Assembly: GCA_036873755.1 (NCBI GenBank) | Contig: JAVTVY010025229.1 | Coordinates: 47,372-111,371 of the forward strand | Direction: 5' to 3' | Origin: Hanleya hanleyi | Taxonomy: Eukaryota; Mollusca; Polyplacophora; Lepidopleurida; Hanleyidae | Length of the DNA: 64,000 bases | In this document: positions 24,111-35,365 of the stretch, piece after piece | Position numbering within the stretch: the first letter of the stretch is position 1 | How the letters are laid out: every line of letters starts with the position of its first letter | The notes under the pieces: model-generated | Database searches by the model: none | The model's input: only the letters and a program-made list of their open reading frames with translations | What the model was told of the DNA's origin: nothing | Made by a program: the position numbers and the translations under genes

Positions 24111-24299
24111 TACGAAACTGAGCCAATCGGCTTTTCTAAAATTATACCTTGATGAATGAGGATCATCAGCTGAATAAGCCTTCTTTATTACAATGTGAAA
24201 GTGATGGCTTCCACAACGGTCACCATGTACAGACGAAGTAAATTATTCAAGTAAGGTAAAAAATTGAGATATCCAATGCTGAAAAGGTTGTCAGAGTAT

Positions 24300-24565
24300 T
24301 TCCATCACAGCTCTCTAGATTTGTATCTAATACCGCTTTTTCCAGTGCTAGGGGCCGTGTGGTCAAGTCATCCAAGTTGCCACATGAACAGGTACAATAA
24401 AAGTGTACCTGAGATACAACACATCACGAATTGTTAAATTCTTGGTATGTGCTTTAGAATAGGTTAACCAGAAGACTATACTGTGAAGTCATGTGGCTCT
24501 GTCAGTATGTCGGCACCTCTTCCCACTTCCCTTATATGCGTTGTAATTCTTACCTGGATGTAAGT
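24300..24565 (+). repeat. Family A repeat fragment with core
   Basis: Matches the reverse complement of the 31651-34581 units from the TCCATCA.AGCTCTCTAGAT block to CTTATATGCGTTGTAATTCTTACCTG. The core is 24323-24417, with intact CAGGTAC/GTACCTG and GTGTGG/CCACAT hairpins. Confidence 0.75.
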
Positions 24566-24589
24566 ATATCTAAAAATCATCACTGAAAA

Positions 24590-24770
24590 TACAAAACGAT
24601 TTTTTTTATATCAAATTTTCAAGAACTTTCTCTTCACAGTTTGGTTTGTTATCTCAAAGCATGATTTGATCATTAAATTCACCTATCAATCAGGATAGTT
24701 TGAGAGCTGGTGATACAGATTGTAAAGTTAACCAAGTTCACCAAGACGAAAAGCACCGAGCGTAATGTAG
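24590..24770 (-). pseudogene. Very decayed LINE endonuclease fragment
   Basis: Minus-strand translation gives RLGELG, LYNLYHQLS, then two stops and KVLENLI. This parallels RLSELQDLYDQLPKPCLM and KILENFI in the better fragment at 50560-50760. The family is the apurinic-like endonuclease at the start of Jockey- or I-type LINE ORF2. The GDFNG motif has been lost. Identification rests on the alignment with the second fragment. Confidence 0.45.
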
Positions 24771-25175
24771 ACATACGATTTCTGTATCTTCAAAATGTCT
24801 TGATTCAGTTGCAACAAATTCGATATTCAACAGAAAAAAATGAAGCCCCAAGGATTGGGCCTGGATGCAGGATCTCAAAACGATGTTTCTAGTTATCTTA
24901 TTAAACTTGAGGTGAAAATATTAATTGCCGAATATAAGGGCCTATTCTCACATGGCAGTGTGACTAACGTCACAGGACCTACGAAGTAGGGTTTGATACG
25001 ATTTAAGTGTGTACTCGAGAGATGACTTGGGGCCCTATGTGCTACCGTGAGAGAATTTATATAGCAGTCTCTAGTTGACAGTGGGTACTATTAAATTTCC
25101 CAGATGTCACCGCTGGTGATTCAGTAGCGTAGCAACTATTATCGCCCTCATTTCCTATTACCCTGGACACTGATC
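24771..25175. other. No gene; possible body of a 5S-headed SINE
   Basis: This stretch lies downstream of the 5S-like sequence on the minus strand. If that is a SINE head, its body and tail should be here, but I cannot recognise a LINE-derived tail. CCTACGAAGTAGG at 24977 is a small palindrome found in related form (CCTACTTCGTAGG) near 25527. Confidence 0.3.
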
Positions 25176-25288
25176 AGCCCAGCAGTACAGCACGAGGTCA
25201 CCCATCCATGTCTTGACCGGTCTCAAAGTCGCTTAACTTCGGTGATTTTACGAGAACCGGTTTGTCCAACTTGATATGCCGTATCAGG
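25176..25288 (-). ncRNA. 5S rRNA-derived sequence (pseudogene or SINE head)
   Basis: Read on the minus strand the sequence starts TACGGCATATCAAGTTG, then AACCGGTTCTCG, ATCACCGAAGTTAAGCG, a GACCGGTCAAGACATGG stretch, GATGGGTGACC and a GTGCTGTACTG end. These are the 5S rRNA landmarks in the right order over about 113 nt, including the internal RNA polymerase III promoter parts (box A AAGTTAAGC and box C GATGGGTGACC). It is diverged (for example TCGTAAAATC for TCGTCCGATC) and lacks a clean T-run terminator directly after it. A working 5S gene is unlikely. A 5S-derived SINE or a lone pseudogene fits better. Confidence 0.75.
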
Positions 25289-25559
25289 GAACCTTCAAAA
25301 GTCACAGTGAAACATACAGCTAAGGGTTCCCTATGGGCATGACAGCGCACTCGCTCAGCCATCAATAAATAATAACATTTATTCGGTCAGCTCAGAACTT
25401 GCTGGTAACAATGCCCTAATGCACGTTCATACCAAAAATCAAGGTTCTGATGTCAACAGTTCTCCTTATTTTGCCGACGACAGGTTTCGGATGGAGTCAT
25501 TACCGGACAATTTGCAAATGGTAGCCTACTTCGTAGGAATATGTAGATCATAAATGTTT
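25289..25559. other. No gene recognised
   Basis: Spacer between the 5S-like sequence and repeat D. Confidence 0.3.
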
Positions 25560-26800
25560 AATCGGGGACTCACTGGCAAGGTTTGTAGAAAACAGTGCAA
25601 TCCCTCACTGTTGATAGAATTCTGATTTTTTACAAAGCTTATCAGAACAGGGAACTGCCAAGTTTACCATGATGCCATCCAAAATATAGTTCAATCAATG
25701 AAAGAGAATTCACTTCCCAAGCGGATACTGACGCAGACGCGAGTTTTGATGCAGATCGAAAGGGATTATATCCCAGAATCACGGCGGTAGAATTTATTTG
25801 GACCCCCTTGTTCCAGCATAGGGGAAAAGGGGAAAATACTCTTCAACCAACTAAGCAAAGTTAGTCTAAGATAATTTCCGAGAACTTAGATTTCTTCCCG
25901 CTTTTGGAATTCTTAACCCGCTAAACGGATGACATGTGCACAAGTTGACTTTTTAAAAGATAGTGTGAGCAGCAATTGTTTTAGGTGAGCTGCACTTTTA
26001 TATTGACATATGATGATCACCGTTTTCGAGAAAATAGCTTTTCATACCTTCTATTTAACTCAATAGAAGTATAATTCAGAGATATTATACAGTTGAAGCG
26101 GGCATAAAGAAAGAAAATTTTAATCATACCGATGTCACCTTAGGTATTTTTGGCCAACACAATAATTCAAAGCTTTATCTTGAACTCCTGGACGATTTCA
26201 TGCACGAGCAAGAATATATTTGGCGATCCATGCACTGCTATTTAGTCAGGTCATTTTTATACACACCGGTTGATTCAATTGCAAGACGACATGAGATCTA
26301 CCAACCTGTAGGTGGACATTTTGATCTGGCTCACATTTCCCATCACAAAGTTCCAAAAAATGTTCCAAAAGGTAGGAGATACTTCCAAATTTCTCAAAGC
26401 TGCATACTCTCAATACAGGCCATGCAAGCTGGATCACGAACTCACCAGGGCAAGAACTACCAAGTGTGCCCTCAATTGTCATCCAATATTAGTTCAATCA
26501 TAGAAACAGACTTCACTTCCCAAGTCGGCCACTAAATAAGGCACTGTCTCAGCGGGAGGCTTATCGTTGCTGAAAACCGTTTCAGGGGGATCGATTGCGA
26601 TTATGTCCTGGAATGACGGAGGTAGAATTCCTGTTAAACACCTTGTTCGATCAGCCTTTCTTGGAATCTTCCAGGATCGCGTGAGAAATGCCACTACTGA
26701 TGTAGACATGTATTTTGTGCGATAGATTCTATTCTCAAAATCCACCAACTCCCGAGTGTTCATTGGTAAATAACAGTTACTCTATACCAGCGTCCCGAAC
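25560..26800. repeat. Dispersed repeat D, two partial copies
   Basis: GTTCAATCAATGAAAGAGAATTCACTTCCCAAG (25689) parallels GTTCAATCATAGAAACAGAC and TTCACTTCCCAAG (26493). GATCGAAAGGGATTATATCC parallels GATCGATTGCGATTATGTCC. GGCGGTAGAATTTATTTGG parallels GGAGGTAGAATTCCTGTTAA. The units start about 800 bp apart. The plus frame 26200-26535 lies in the second copy; it is not conserved in the first, which argues against a gene. Confidence 0.5.
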
Positions 26801-27581
26801 GTCGACAATAGGAGATTTTGACTATCTGGAAGGCCGTGGGAAAGCACATGTTATCACTAGCCTTTGTACGAACTACCCCTCACACCATCCATCATTCTGC
26901 TCTCTGTGACTTATTTTGGTACCAAGTATATTTGGTAAATAAATGTTGAACGATCAGATTTAAATTAGCTCCAACATGAACAATTTTATTGCTCACATTG
27001 ATAACACCTTGGCGGGGTTAGATGCAAACTGTCAGATATAAGAAACGGCTTACTGTAACTTATAAGTTCTAAATCATAACACCCGTCTGTAATACCGAAT
27101 CCGACCAAGTGCTTTTCCCGACCGTGTTAGCATATATCTGAAATAAACTATAAATCTAAATGATCATGCACAGTAGATTAAAGTTCGGGCTCAAGGGCCG
27201 CCAGTAGAATTTCACTAAAGACTGATAAAAATTAGCAAATAGAGGATATCAAACTGTTCTTGATAAACACCATGATTAGTTATGGGTGGGATGGGGTGGG
27301 GTGACAAAATTGGTATTTTTGTGAGTGGAGAAGCCACCATTGAAAATGCTAATTTTCTCACCCCACGAGATGAAATATTTGTGGTATTAGTCAAGAAATA
27401 GTTGATTTTCGTTTTATTACATACTTTGTGGTGATATGGAGAATACTTTTTATTCTGCAACTGTCTCCATCTACTGAAAATCATCGAAAATCACATTTTC
27501 TTTCCAGCGAAAGATCGCTTTACTTCGGAATGTCATATAAATGACGCGATTATATATAGTCCACATTAAGATGGGATTATT
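26801..27581. other. No gene recognised
   Basis: AT-rich. A minus frame at 27215-27484 precedes the Crypton C-terminus in position but shows no motif. Confidence 0.35.
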
Positions 27582-27905
27582 TTATTCCAACTCTTCCCTG
27601 GTAATTATATGTACTAACAAAAGATTTGATAGGATGATAGGTAATGTATTTTCTGATTGTGAAACTGTCGACGAAGTTTGGGTTTCGGTTCGCCGACCCA
27701 AGGAGGCGATCTGCTCACGTCTTTTGCCGGCAATTAAGCTTGAAATTGTTTCCGATTGGTCTGGGTTGATTTTCGCGTGATTATTGAGGCTGTTCAAGTT
27801 TTTATGGCCCGATATCTGCATGATTTGGGTTGGGTGGTACTCCCTCATCTGTCAGCTTTTGCATCAAATGTTTCCGCATAAAATTATTCACTATTAAAAA
27901 ATCTT
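27582..27905 (-). pseudogene. Crypton-type tyrosine recombinase, C-terminal part
   Basis: Minus-strand reading gives MRKHLMQKLTDEGVP and, after a one-base shift in a C run near 27840, PTQIMQISGHKNLNSLNNHA and a Ser/Gln-rich tail ending at 27582. The RKHL and GH(K/R)xxxS blocks are the second arginine region and the late histidine region of tyrosine recombinases of the Crypton type, also seen in host genes of the KIAA1958 or DUF3504 kind. The final catalytic tyrosine region (usually SLxxY) reads SLNNH, so the nucleophile seems to be lost. The N-terminal part lies at 28946-29721 on the same strand, separated by about 1 kb that includes a family A insertion. The family joins DNA ends by strand exchange in the nucleus. 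Confidence 0.65.
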
Positions 27906-28259
27906 TTGCACATGCACTGTGTGGCATCCAGGTCTAAAGCCTGTTCCGATTCAAATAAAATAATTTCGAAATTTTAGTCGACTGATTTAGCGCGCCACTA
28001 CAGTAAACGTCCATAGCGCGATGCAGTTTGTTGGCTTTCGTTTTTGTCAGAATTCAGACTTATTTTGCCCGAGAAGAAGAAAACCATTATTTCTTTCTGC
28101 GAGTTGGGGAAACGTATACCACTGTGAACCAAGAGTCGATCAAAACCGCTCATTTATCTCCAGCAGTGGCATTGATATTTTGCTACTCCAAAAAGTTACG
28201 AAAACATGGGACAGAAGAATGCCAGGGCTGGGTGGTAACCTGGTAATGATACAGTGAAA
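27906..28259. other. Unassigned gap inside the Crypton
   Basis: The part of the recombinase expected here (between SPFYI and RKHL) is not recognisable. Frames on both strands around 28021-28322 overlap and carry no motif. Confidence 0.35.
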
Positions 28260-28680
28260 CCTATAATTACAACACATATAAGGGAAGTGGGAAGAGGTGC
28301 CGACATACTGACAGAGCCACATGACTTCACAGTATAGTCTTCCGGTTAACCTATTCTAAAGCACATACCAATAATCTAACGATTCGTGATATGTGTTGTA
28401 TCTCAGGTACGCTTTTATTGTACCTGTTCATGTGGCAACTTCGATGATATGACCACACGGCCCCTAGCACCGGCATAAGCGGTATTAGATACAAATCTAG
28501 AGAGCTATGATGGAAATGCTCTGACAACTCGTATATTGGTAATTGGTGAGCTGTTTCGCTGTGACAACTCGTACACTGGGGATTGGTGAGTTGTATTGTC
28601 GTCAGATGAAAATGACGACATTTAACACGAAAGACTAGTCTGTAAGGCCCGATGTCGACCCAGCATCAACTTCCCACAAC
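28260..28680 (-). repeat. Family A repeat, single copy inside the Crypton
   Basis: It begins AATTACAACACATATAAGGG and ends GATGTCGACCCAGCATCAAC, then TTCCCACAA. This is the same unit as in the 31651-34581 array, but the copy stops before the GGGGACGAAACGTCC block. The core is 28398-28492. It sits between the two halves of the recombinase. Confidence 0.8.
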
Positions 28681-28945
28681 AATCCCTACACCTGGATATA
28701 AACCGAACCACACTGTAAATACCGACATTATACATGGTTCCGATACTTGAGTTTTAAGTATTTTGAACCTAAATAAACCAGAACCCTGCCAAAACTGACA
28801 CTATAATCTAGCCCGAAGCCTGATACGTATACGCAGGTTTCAGTGTCATAGTTGATAGCGGGGCCAAATTTAACTGCAGCTTTACGGAATCAGACGTTTG
28901 TCATCCTTTCTCATATCCGCTCCAACTTTCATCTCTGTCATAGTG
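28681..28945. other. Unassigned gap inside the Crypton
   Basis: No recombinase motif is recognised; probably decayed or inserted sequence. Confidence 0.3.
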
Positions 28946-29721
28946 TCATATAGTTTGTTCCTCCGCATGCGAATGCTTTGGTTTGGTGTGGGGTGGGGGT
29001 TCATTAATTAATATGTAGAAAGGGCTGTCGGCGGTATTAAACTTTTGAGGACGCTTTGATTTGTATAGAAGGTAAAGGCCAACTGGGTCTCTCTCTGGCA
29101 TTTCTGGGGGTACTGTAAGCTGGTGGTTTATCAACCTAACATTTCGTAGATTTCCGCCTCTGCGAATTTTCGTTTGCCTGTATTGCAGGTAACGTTCTCC
29201 GTCTTCTTCTTAAAGAGTAATTTCCTCCCCCCCCCCTCACATCAAGTCTCGAGATTCCTCTCCAGTTCTGATGACAAAAGGTACAGACTTGGTGAGCCAC
29301 ATTATGCGCAGGAGGGAATTTGGATCATCGGGTCCCAAATGTTTGGCGTTCAATAACTTCTGGATGTCTTCCTCCGACATTGGATCAGCTGGTTTCATTT
29401 CCCGTTGGACTTCAACAGCTTCTGTTTTCATTTCATTACCTCCCCCACATCTGCCGAATTGTATATCAGTCATGTTGGGCAAACTATATTTCTTCTTCTT
29501 CAGATCTCTGTAAATTGATGATAGGTATGACCTCGATGCCGTTCGTTCATACATGTACTCCTATCCTTCGTCCTCATCGAGAGCATAACATTGGGAATGT
29601 AATTATCCAGTTCTTGTGGATGAATCAGTTCTGGTTCACGCCTCCGTCTCTTTCTGAGACGAGTTGAAAAGTGACATGTAACCTTTTGTTTTTCTTTAGG
29701 ATTTTCATTTTCCTGTGTCAT
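28946..29721 (-). pseudogene. Crypton-type tyrosine recombinase, N-terminal and central part
   Basis: Three minus-strand pieces follow in order. 29721-29500 gives a basic start and HPQELDNYI...SMRTKD. 29554-29237, in another frame, gives SYLSSIYRDLKKKKYSLPN, then PMSEEDIQKLLNAKHLGPDD and SLLRIMW, then VIRTGEESRDL. 29134-28946 gives VPPEMPERDPVGLYLLYKSK and SPFYILIN. These match the DUF3504/Crypton recombinase layout: an N-terminal SAM-like core-binding part, the first catalytic arginine (FGLRGxxEHRDL in relatives, here VIRTGEESRDL), then the CPVxLYxxYxxxRP block (here DPVGLYLLY). Between pieces two and three a poly-C tract (29225-29238) and about 100 bp break the frame. It could be a mobile Crypton or a decayed host-domesticated relative. 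Confidence 0.7.
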
Positions 29722-30839
29722 AATGATAATACAGTAACTGTGTTGAAACGCCCATTATTTGTAGGATCTAATATTTGAAAATCTATTTCGTCCAGATGCT
29801 CGTCATCACTAAAAGTGTCTGTCTAGCCCGCCACACTGGCTTCCATTTTGACAATAGTGAGTATAGCAGACGACAGTGAACAGAGTGCCTATTGGTGATT
29901 ATTGTGCTGATTCAAGGGGGATAATCCATGTAGACTACATACAAGTAGTTCCGAGAGTATGTCATCAAAAATGATGGTATATTTGATATCGTCACTGATG
30001 ATGATATGAAATAATGACTATATCAACTCTACAGCATTTATAGTTTTCAATATCTCATCACAAAGTACTGGCAAGAAGTGCATGCCGAGAGGCTGAGACC
30101 CACTTTCCCATCAGATAGTTCCTAATCGCTATCATAATTGGCCTTCTCTCTGCGAATATCTACATCAAAGAGCTTTGTCACTGAGATAACAAGCAACGCG
30201 CTCACATTGTAGAGACTGACACCTAATTATTCAATAATCCGACGAAACTATCATCACTGCATAGGATGATGGGGATACAAGACTATCACAGACCTGTCGA
30301 GACGCATGAGTGCTTTGTTTAGCAGTGACGCTATGTTCTTTATCTGTATGAAAACAACCATGTCAATCATTCTAATTATGTATAGTTTTGAAGAAATAAA
30401 ATAGTTTATTTATATATATCATGTATATAGAGAAATCGAATAAAAAAATTAAAACAGTGAATATTTATTAATAGATACTGATATCCCTCGCATATTTCTA
30501 CAGCATAAGAGTGAGAGGCCACATTAAAACGGCGTTCCCTCAAACAGACGAAATTATTGCCATGCAGGCTAAATGTCTTCAACAAAATAATCTGACGTGC
30601 AGGGTGCACGTTTTGGATGGCGCATGATTACCTTCTGTTGGAGATAATCCATATTCACCCCCAGTAATCCATAATATGGGTAATCCATATTAACTAACTG
30701 GTAACCAGTTTTATTGAACACCGAATTACTAATGAACTAGCAAGGTGTTGAATAAGGGCATGCTGGGCATAGTAGCTTAGATTGTCGATACATGTCTTAA
30801 CAGTATGTGATCTTTGTCATTTATATTTTCGTAATTAAA
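29722..30839. other. No gene recognised
   Basis: AT-rich sequence. I did not find Crypton termini or a coding signal. Confidence 0.35.
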
Positions 30840-30945
30840 CGCATCAATAAAAGTGTGATGGACAACGATGCCGGCATTCTGACAAGAAGCCCTATGATCC
30901 CAAAGGCAAAAATACTGACTGCATATTTATAAAACTAGAGTCTTA
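30840..30945 (-). repeat. Family B repeat fragment
   Basis: AACGCATCAATAAAAGTGTG, GATGCCGGCATTCTGACAAG, then AAAAATACTGACTGCATATTT is the same block as at 14750-14820 and 54800-54890. Confidence 0.55.
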
Positions 30946-31379
30946 GGCACTGAAACGGGGCTATTTAAATGTAAAATAGGCTGTTGGAATAATTTCACTA
31001 ACTCTTTGATGTTCTATCTCATGGCGAAGAGCCATACTTGTAGTCTCACACATTCCTCTCAACAAGGATCTCTAGTGCATTAGTGTAATTGTACACATAT
31101 ATATATTTAAAAAAACCCGCTGAGACAGACATTTATTATGAAACCAACCTGATGAAATGATAAAATAATGTCTTCACTGCATGTTACCAATGTTTGTAAA
31201 AAATTTCACTTTTTTCAGATAATCGAAAGCATATCCTTCAGCAGTAAATAACAATACGAAGCTGCGCATCTGAAAACCCCTCGGCTCTGGGTACATTCAT
31301 AATGTATTCAATTTGAACCAAGATGTCAGGAACACCAAGCAGTCAAGTCACAAATATACAGATTATCAAAAATTTTGCA
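30946..31379. other. No gene recognised
   Basis: AT-rich spacer before the older array. Confidence 0.3.
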
Positions 31380-31650
31380 ATTAGGAATGACCCCCAAGGT
31401 TTCCGTCCAATCAGAGAAATCGGTATTCATTACATAAGTTTCTTGATGCATCAATGATGTATACCACATTTTACATTGAGCATTTACACGGTATCAGAGA
31501 TAGAGATCACTAATGATTTCGCATAAATTAAAGATGGCTGCTCATCCTTCCCGCCACTCAGAGGAACTGATGTGGTTATTAATTGAAAGTCTCTTGATAC
31601 ATTGATGCTGTATACCAAGTTTCGTATAGAACACTGAAATAGTATCAGAC
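31380..31650. repeat. Older array of 140-150 bp units, left part
   Basis: Unit words are GCATAAATTAAAGATGGC (31502), CAATCAGAG, AAGTCTCTTGATACAT, TGATG.TGTATACCA and GGTATCAGAGAT. The array stops at AGTATCAGA (31650), where the 509 bp array begins. It resumes at 34582 with ATTATTAAAGATTTTGCATA, so both parts were once continuous. Confidence 0.75.
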
Positions 31651-34581
31651 TACAACACATATAAGGGAAGTGGGAAGAGGTGCCGACATACTGGCAAAGC
31701 CACATGACTTCACAGTATAGTCTTCCGGTTAACCTATTCTAAAGCACATACCAAGAATCTAACGATTCGTGATATGTGTTGTATCTCAGGTAAGCTTTTA
31801 TTGTACCAGTTCATGTGGCAACTTTGATGATATGACCACACGGCCCCTAGCACCGGCATAAGCGGTATTAGATACAAATCTAGAGAGCTATGATGGAAAT
31901 GCTCTGACAACTCGTACATTGGTAATTGGTGAGTTGTTTCTCTGTGACAACTCGCACACTGGGGATTGGTGAGCTGTATCGTCGTCAGATGAAAATGACG
32001 GCATTTAACACAAAAGACTAGTCTGCAAGGCCCGATGTCGACCCAGCATCAACTTCCCACAAATACCAACATATATCAAAGACCAAAAGGTCTGTACAGG
32101 GGGCGGGCCTCGGGGACGAAACGTCCACCAGCAGAATCTCGCCATATACAGGAAAAAACTACAACACATATAAGGGAAGTGGGAAGAGGTGCCGACATAC
32201 TGACTGCGTCACATGACTTCACAGAATAGTCTTCTGGTTAACCTATTTTAAAGCACATACCAAGAATCTAAACGATTCGTGATATGTGCTGTACCTCAGG
32301 TACGCTTTTATTGTACCTGTTCATGTGGCAACTTGGATGATATGACCACACGGCCCCTAGCACCGGCATAAGCGGTATTAGATACAAATCTAGAGAGCTA
32401 TGATGGAAATACTCTGACAACTCGTATATTGGTAATTGGTGAGCTGTTTCTCTGTGACAACTCGTAGACTTGGAATTGGTGAGCTGTATCGTCGTCAGAT
32501 GTAAATGACGGCATTTAACACAAAAGATTAGTCTGTAAGGCCCGATGTCGACCCAGCATCAACTTCCCACAAATGCCAACATATATCAAAGACCAAAAGG
32601 TCTGTACAGGGGGCGGGCCTCGGGGACGAAACGTCCACCAGCAGAATCTCGCCATATACAGCTAAAAATTACAACACATATAAGGAAGTGGGAAGAGGTG
32701 CCGACATACTGGCAGAGCCACACAACTTCACAGTATAGTCTTCCGGTTAACATATTCTAAAGCACATACCAAGAATCTAACGATTCGTGATACGTGTTGT
32801 ATCTCAGGTACGCTTTTATTGTACCTGTTCATGTGGCAACTTGGATGATATGACCACACGGCCCCTAGCACCGGCGTAAGCGGTATTAGATACAAATCTA
32901 TAGAGCTATGATGGAAATGCCCTGACAACTCGTATACTGGTAATTGGTGAGCTGTTTTGCTGTGACACCTCGTACATTGGAGATTGGTGAGCTGTATCGT
33001 CGTCAGATGTAAATGACGGCATTTAACACAAAAGACTAGTCTGTAAGGCCCGATGTCGACCCAGCATCAACTTCCCACAAATGCCAACATATATCAAAGA
33101 CCAAAAGGTCTGTACAGGGGGCGGGCCTCGGGGACGAAACGTCCGCCAGCAGAATCTCGCCATATACAGGTAAAAACTACAACACATATAAGGGAAGTGG
33201 GAAGAGGTGCCGACATACTGGCAAAGCCACATGACTTCACAGTATAGTCTTCCGGTTAACCTATTCTAAAGCACATACCAAGAATCTAACGATTCGTGAT
33301 ATGTGTTGTATCTCAGGTACGCTTTTATTGTACCTGTTCATGTGGCAACTTGGATGATATGACCACACGGCCCCCAGCACCGGCATAAGCGGTATTAGAT
33401 ACAAATCTAGAGAGCTATGATGGAAATGCTCTGACAACTCGTATACTGGTAATTGGTGAGCTGTTTCGCTGTGACAACTCGCACATTGGCGATTGGTGAG
33501 CTGCATCGTCGTCAGATGTAAATGACGGCAATTAACACAAAAGACCAGTCTGTAAGGCCCGATGTCGATCCAGCATCAACTTCCCACAAATGCCAACATA
33601 TATCAAAGACCAAAAGGTCTGTACAGGGGGCGGGCCTCGGGGATGAAACGTCCACCAGCGGAATCTCGCCATATACAGGTAAAAATTACAACACATATAA
33701 GGGAAGTGGGAAGAGGTGCCGACATACTGACTGCGTCACATGACTTCACAGAATAGTCTTCTGGTAAACCTATTCTAAAAGCACATACCAAGACTCTAAC
33801 GACTCGTGATATGTGTTGTATCTCAGGTACGCTTTTATTGTACCTGTTCATGTGGCAACTTGGATGATATGACCACACGGCCCCTAGCACCGGCATAAGC
33901 GGTATTAGATACAAATCTAGAGAGCTATGATGGAAATGCTCTGACAACTCGTATATTGGTAATTGGTGAGCTGTTTCTCTGTGACAACTCGTACACTGGG
34001 GATTGGTGAGCTGTATCGTCGTCAGATGAAAATGACGGTATTTAACACAAAAGACTAGTCTGTAAGGCCCGATGTCGACCCAGCATCAACTTCCCACAAA
34101 TGCCAACATATATCAAAGACCAAAAGGTCTGTACAGGGGGCGGGCCTCGGGGACAAAACGTCCACCAGCAGAATCTCGCCATATACAGGTAAAAATTACA
34201 ACACATATAAGGGAAGTGGGAAGAGGTGCCGACATACTGGCAAAGCCACATGACTTCACAGTATAGTCTTCCGGTTAACCTATTCTAAAGCACATACCAA
34301 GAATCTAACGATTCGTGATATGTGCTGTATCTCAGGTACGCTTTTATTGTACCTGTTCATGTGGCAACTTGGATGATATGACCACACGGCCCCTAGCACC
34401 GGCATAAGCGGTATTAGATACAAATCTACAGAGCTATGATGGAAATGCTCTGACAACTCGTATATTGGTAATTGGTGAGCTGTTTCTCTGTGACAACTCG
34501 CACACTGGGAATTGGTGAGCTGTATTGTCGTCAGATGAAAATGACGGCATTTAACACAAAAGACTAGTCTGTAAGGCCCGA
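31651..34581 (-). repeat. Family A tandem array, 5.75 units of about 509 bp
   Basis: Unit starts (TACAACACATATAAG) lie near 31651, 32159, 32668, 33177, 33687 and 34196, spaced 508-510 bp; the last unit stops at about 34581 after GTAAGGCCCGAT. Units look roughly 95 percent identical. In the minus (core) orientation each unit has, in order, the 95-nt core, a GTCGGCACCTCTTCCCAC block, the hairpin GGACG/CGTCC, the hairpin AGACC/GGTCT, the GGGTCGACATCGGGCC block, the hairpin CGTCA/TGACG and a duplicated segment of about 45 bp (ATTGGTGAGCTGT). Every unit has a short open frame of 64 to 71 codons, which follows from sequence identity. The array lies inside an older repeat array. Confidence 0.95.
31781..31875 (-). 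ncRNA. Structured core, array unit 1
   Basis: First of six cores in the array; the others are at 32291-32385, 32799-32893, 33308-33402, 33818-33912 and 34327-34421. On the minus strand each runs from GTATCT to AGATAC with hairpins ACCG/CGGT, GTGTGG/CCACAT (or one mismatch) and CAGGTAC/GTACCTG. Unit 1 has a change in the last hairpin (CTGGTAC opposite TTACCTG). Whether it is transcribed is unknown. Confidence 0.5.
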
Positions 34582-35365
34582 TATACATTATTAAAGATTT
34601 TGCATAAATTAAAGATGGCCACCAAGGTTTCCGCCCAATCAGAGAAACCAGAACTGTCATTTGTCGTAAGTCTCTTGATGCATCGATGATGTATACCAAA
34701 TTTTACATCGAGCACTTGAGCGGTATCAGAGAATGAGATCATTAATGATTTTGCATAAATTAAAGATGGCCGCCCATCATTATCCCCACTCAGAGGAACT
34801 GATGTGGTTATTCATTGCAAGTCTCTTGATACATCGATGCTGTATACCAAGTTTGGTATAGAACACTTAAATGATATCAGAGATATATATCATTAAAGTT
34901 TTTGCATAAATTAAAGATGGCCGCCAAGGTTTTCAGTCAATCAGGTCCCGATTTAAAGTATCTGTATGCATCGATGATGTATACCAACTTTCACATAAAA
35001 CAAATGAATGGTAACAGAGATATGTATCATTATCGATTTTGCATAAATTAAAGATGGCTTCCAGGATTTCCAGCTAATCAGAAAAGCCGGTTTGGTAATT
35101 CATTGAAAGTTGCTTGATGTATACCAACTTTCGTATTGAACAGTTGAATGGTTTCCGAGATATGGATCTTTATCCATTTTGCATAAAATTAAAGATGGCA
35201 GCCAAGGTTTCCAGCCAATCAGGTCCCAATTCAATAGGCTTCTGGTCCTTGACTAGGTAAATAAGCATACCAAAGTTGGAATTCTTAAGTGGAACCATTT
35301 TCCGTCTATCTCGCTCACGTTCTGACGTACGGATGTACGAACAGACGGACGTACAAGACGACATT
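34582..35365. repeat. Older array of 140-150 bp units, right part
   Basis: About five units share TTTTGCATAAATTAAAGATGG (34597, 34750, 34903, 35036, 35178; the last has one extra A), then CAAGGTTTCC and CCAATCAG, TCTCTTGATGCATCGATG and ATGTATACCAA. It ends in a segment with ACGGATGTACGAACAGACGG, leading into the terminal hairpin at 35366. The plan of the unit resembles that of the 3840-6310 array. Confidence 0.8.

Noticed and set aside
25176..25288. Functional 5S rRNA gene
   Set aside because: Several conserved positions are changed, no clear T-run terminator follows and it is a lone copy among repeats.
32035..34266. A family of 64-71 codon proteins, one per array unit, beginning MSTQHQLPTN
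   Set aside because: The frames follow from near-identity of the units. They cross the hairpin blocks, start at an arbitrary ATG, and are broken or shifted in some units; there is no sign of codon-level selection.
31651..34581. CRISPR array
   Set aside because: The repeat unit is 509 bp and contiguous, with no short repeats alternating with unique spacers, and all context is eukaryotic.
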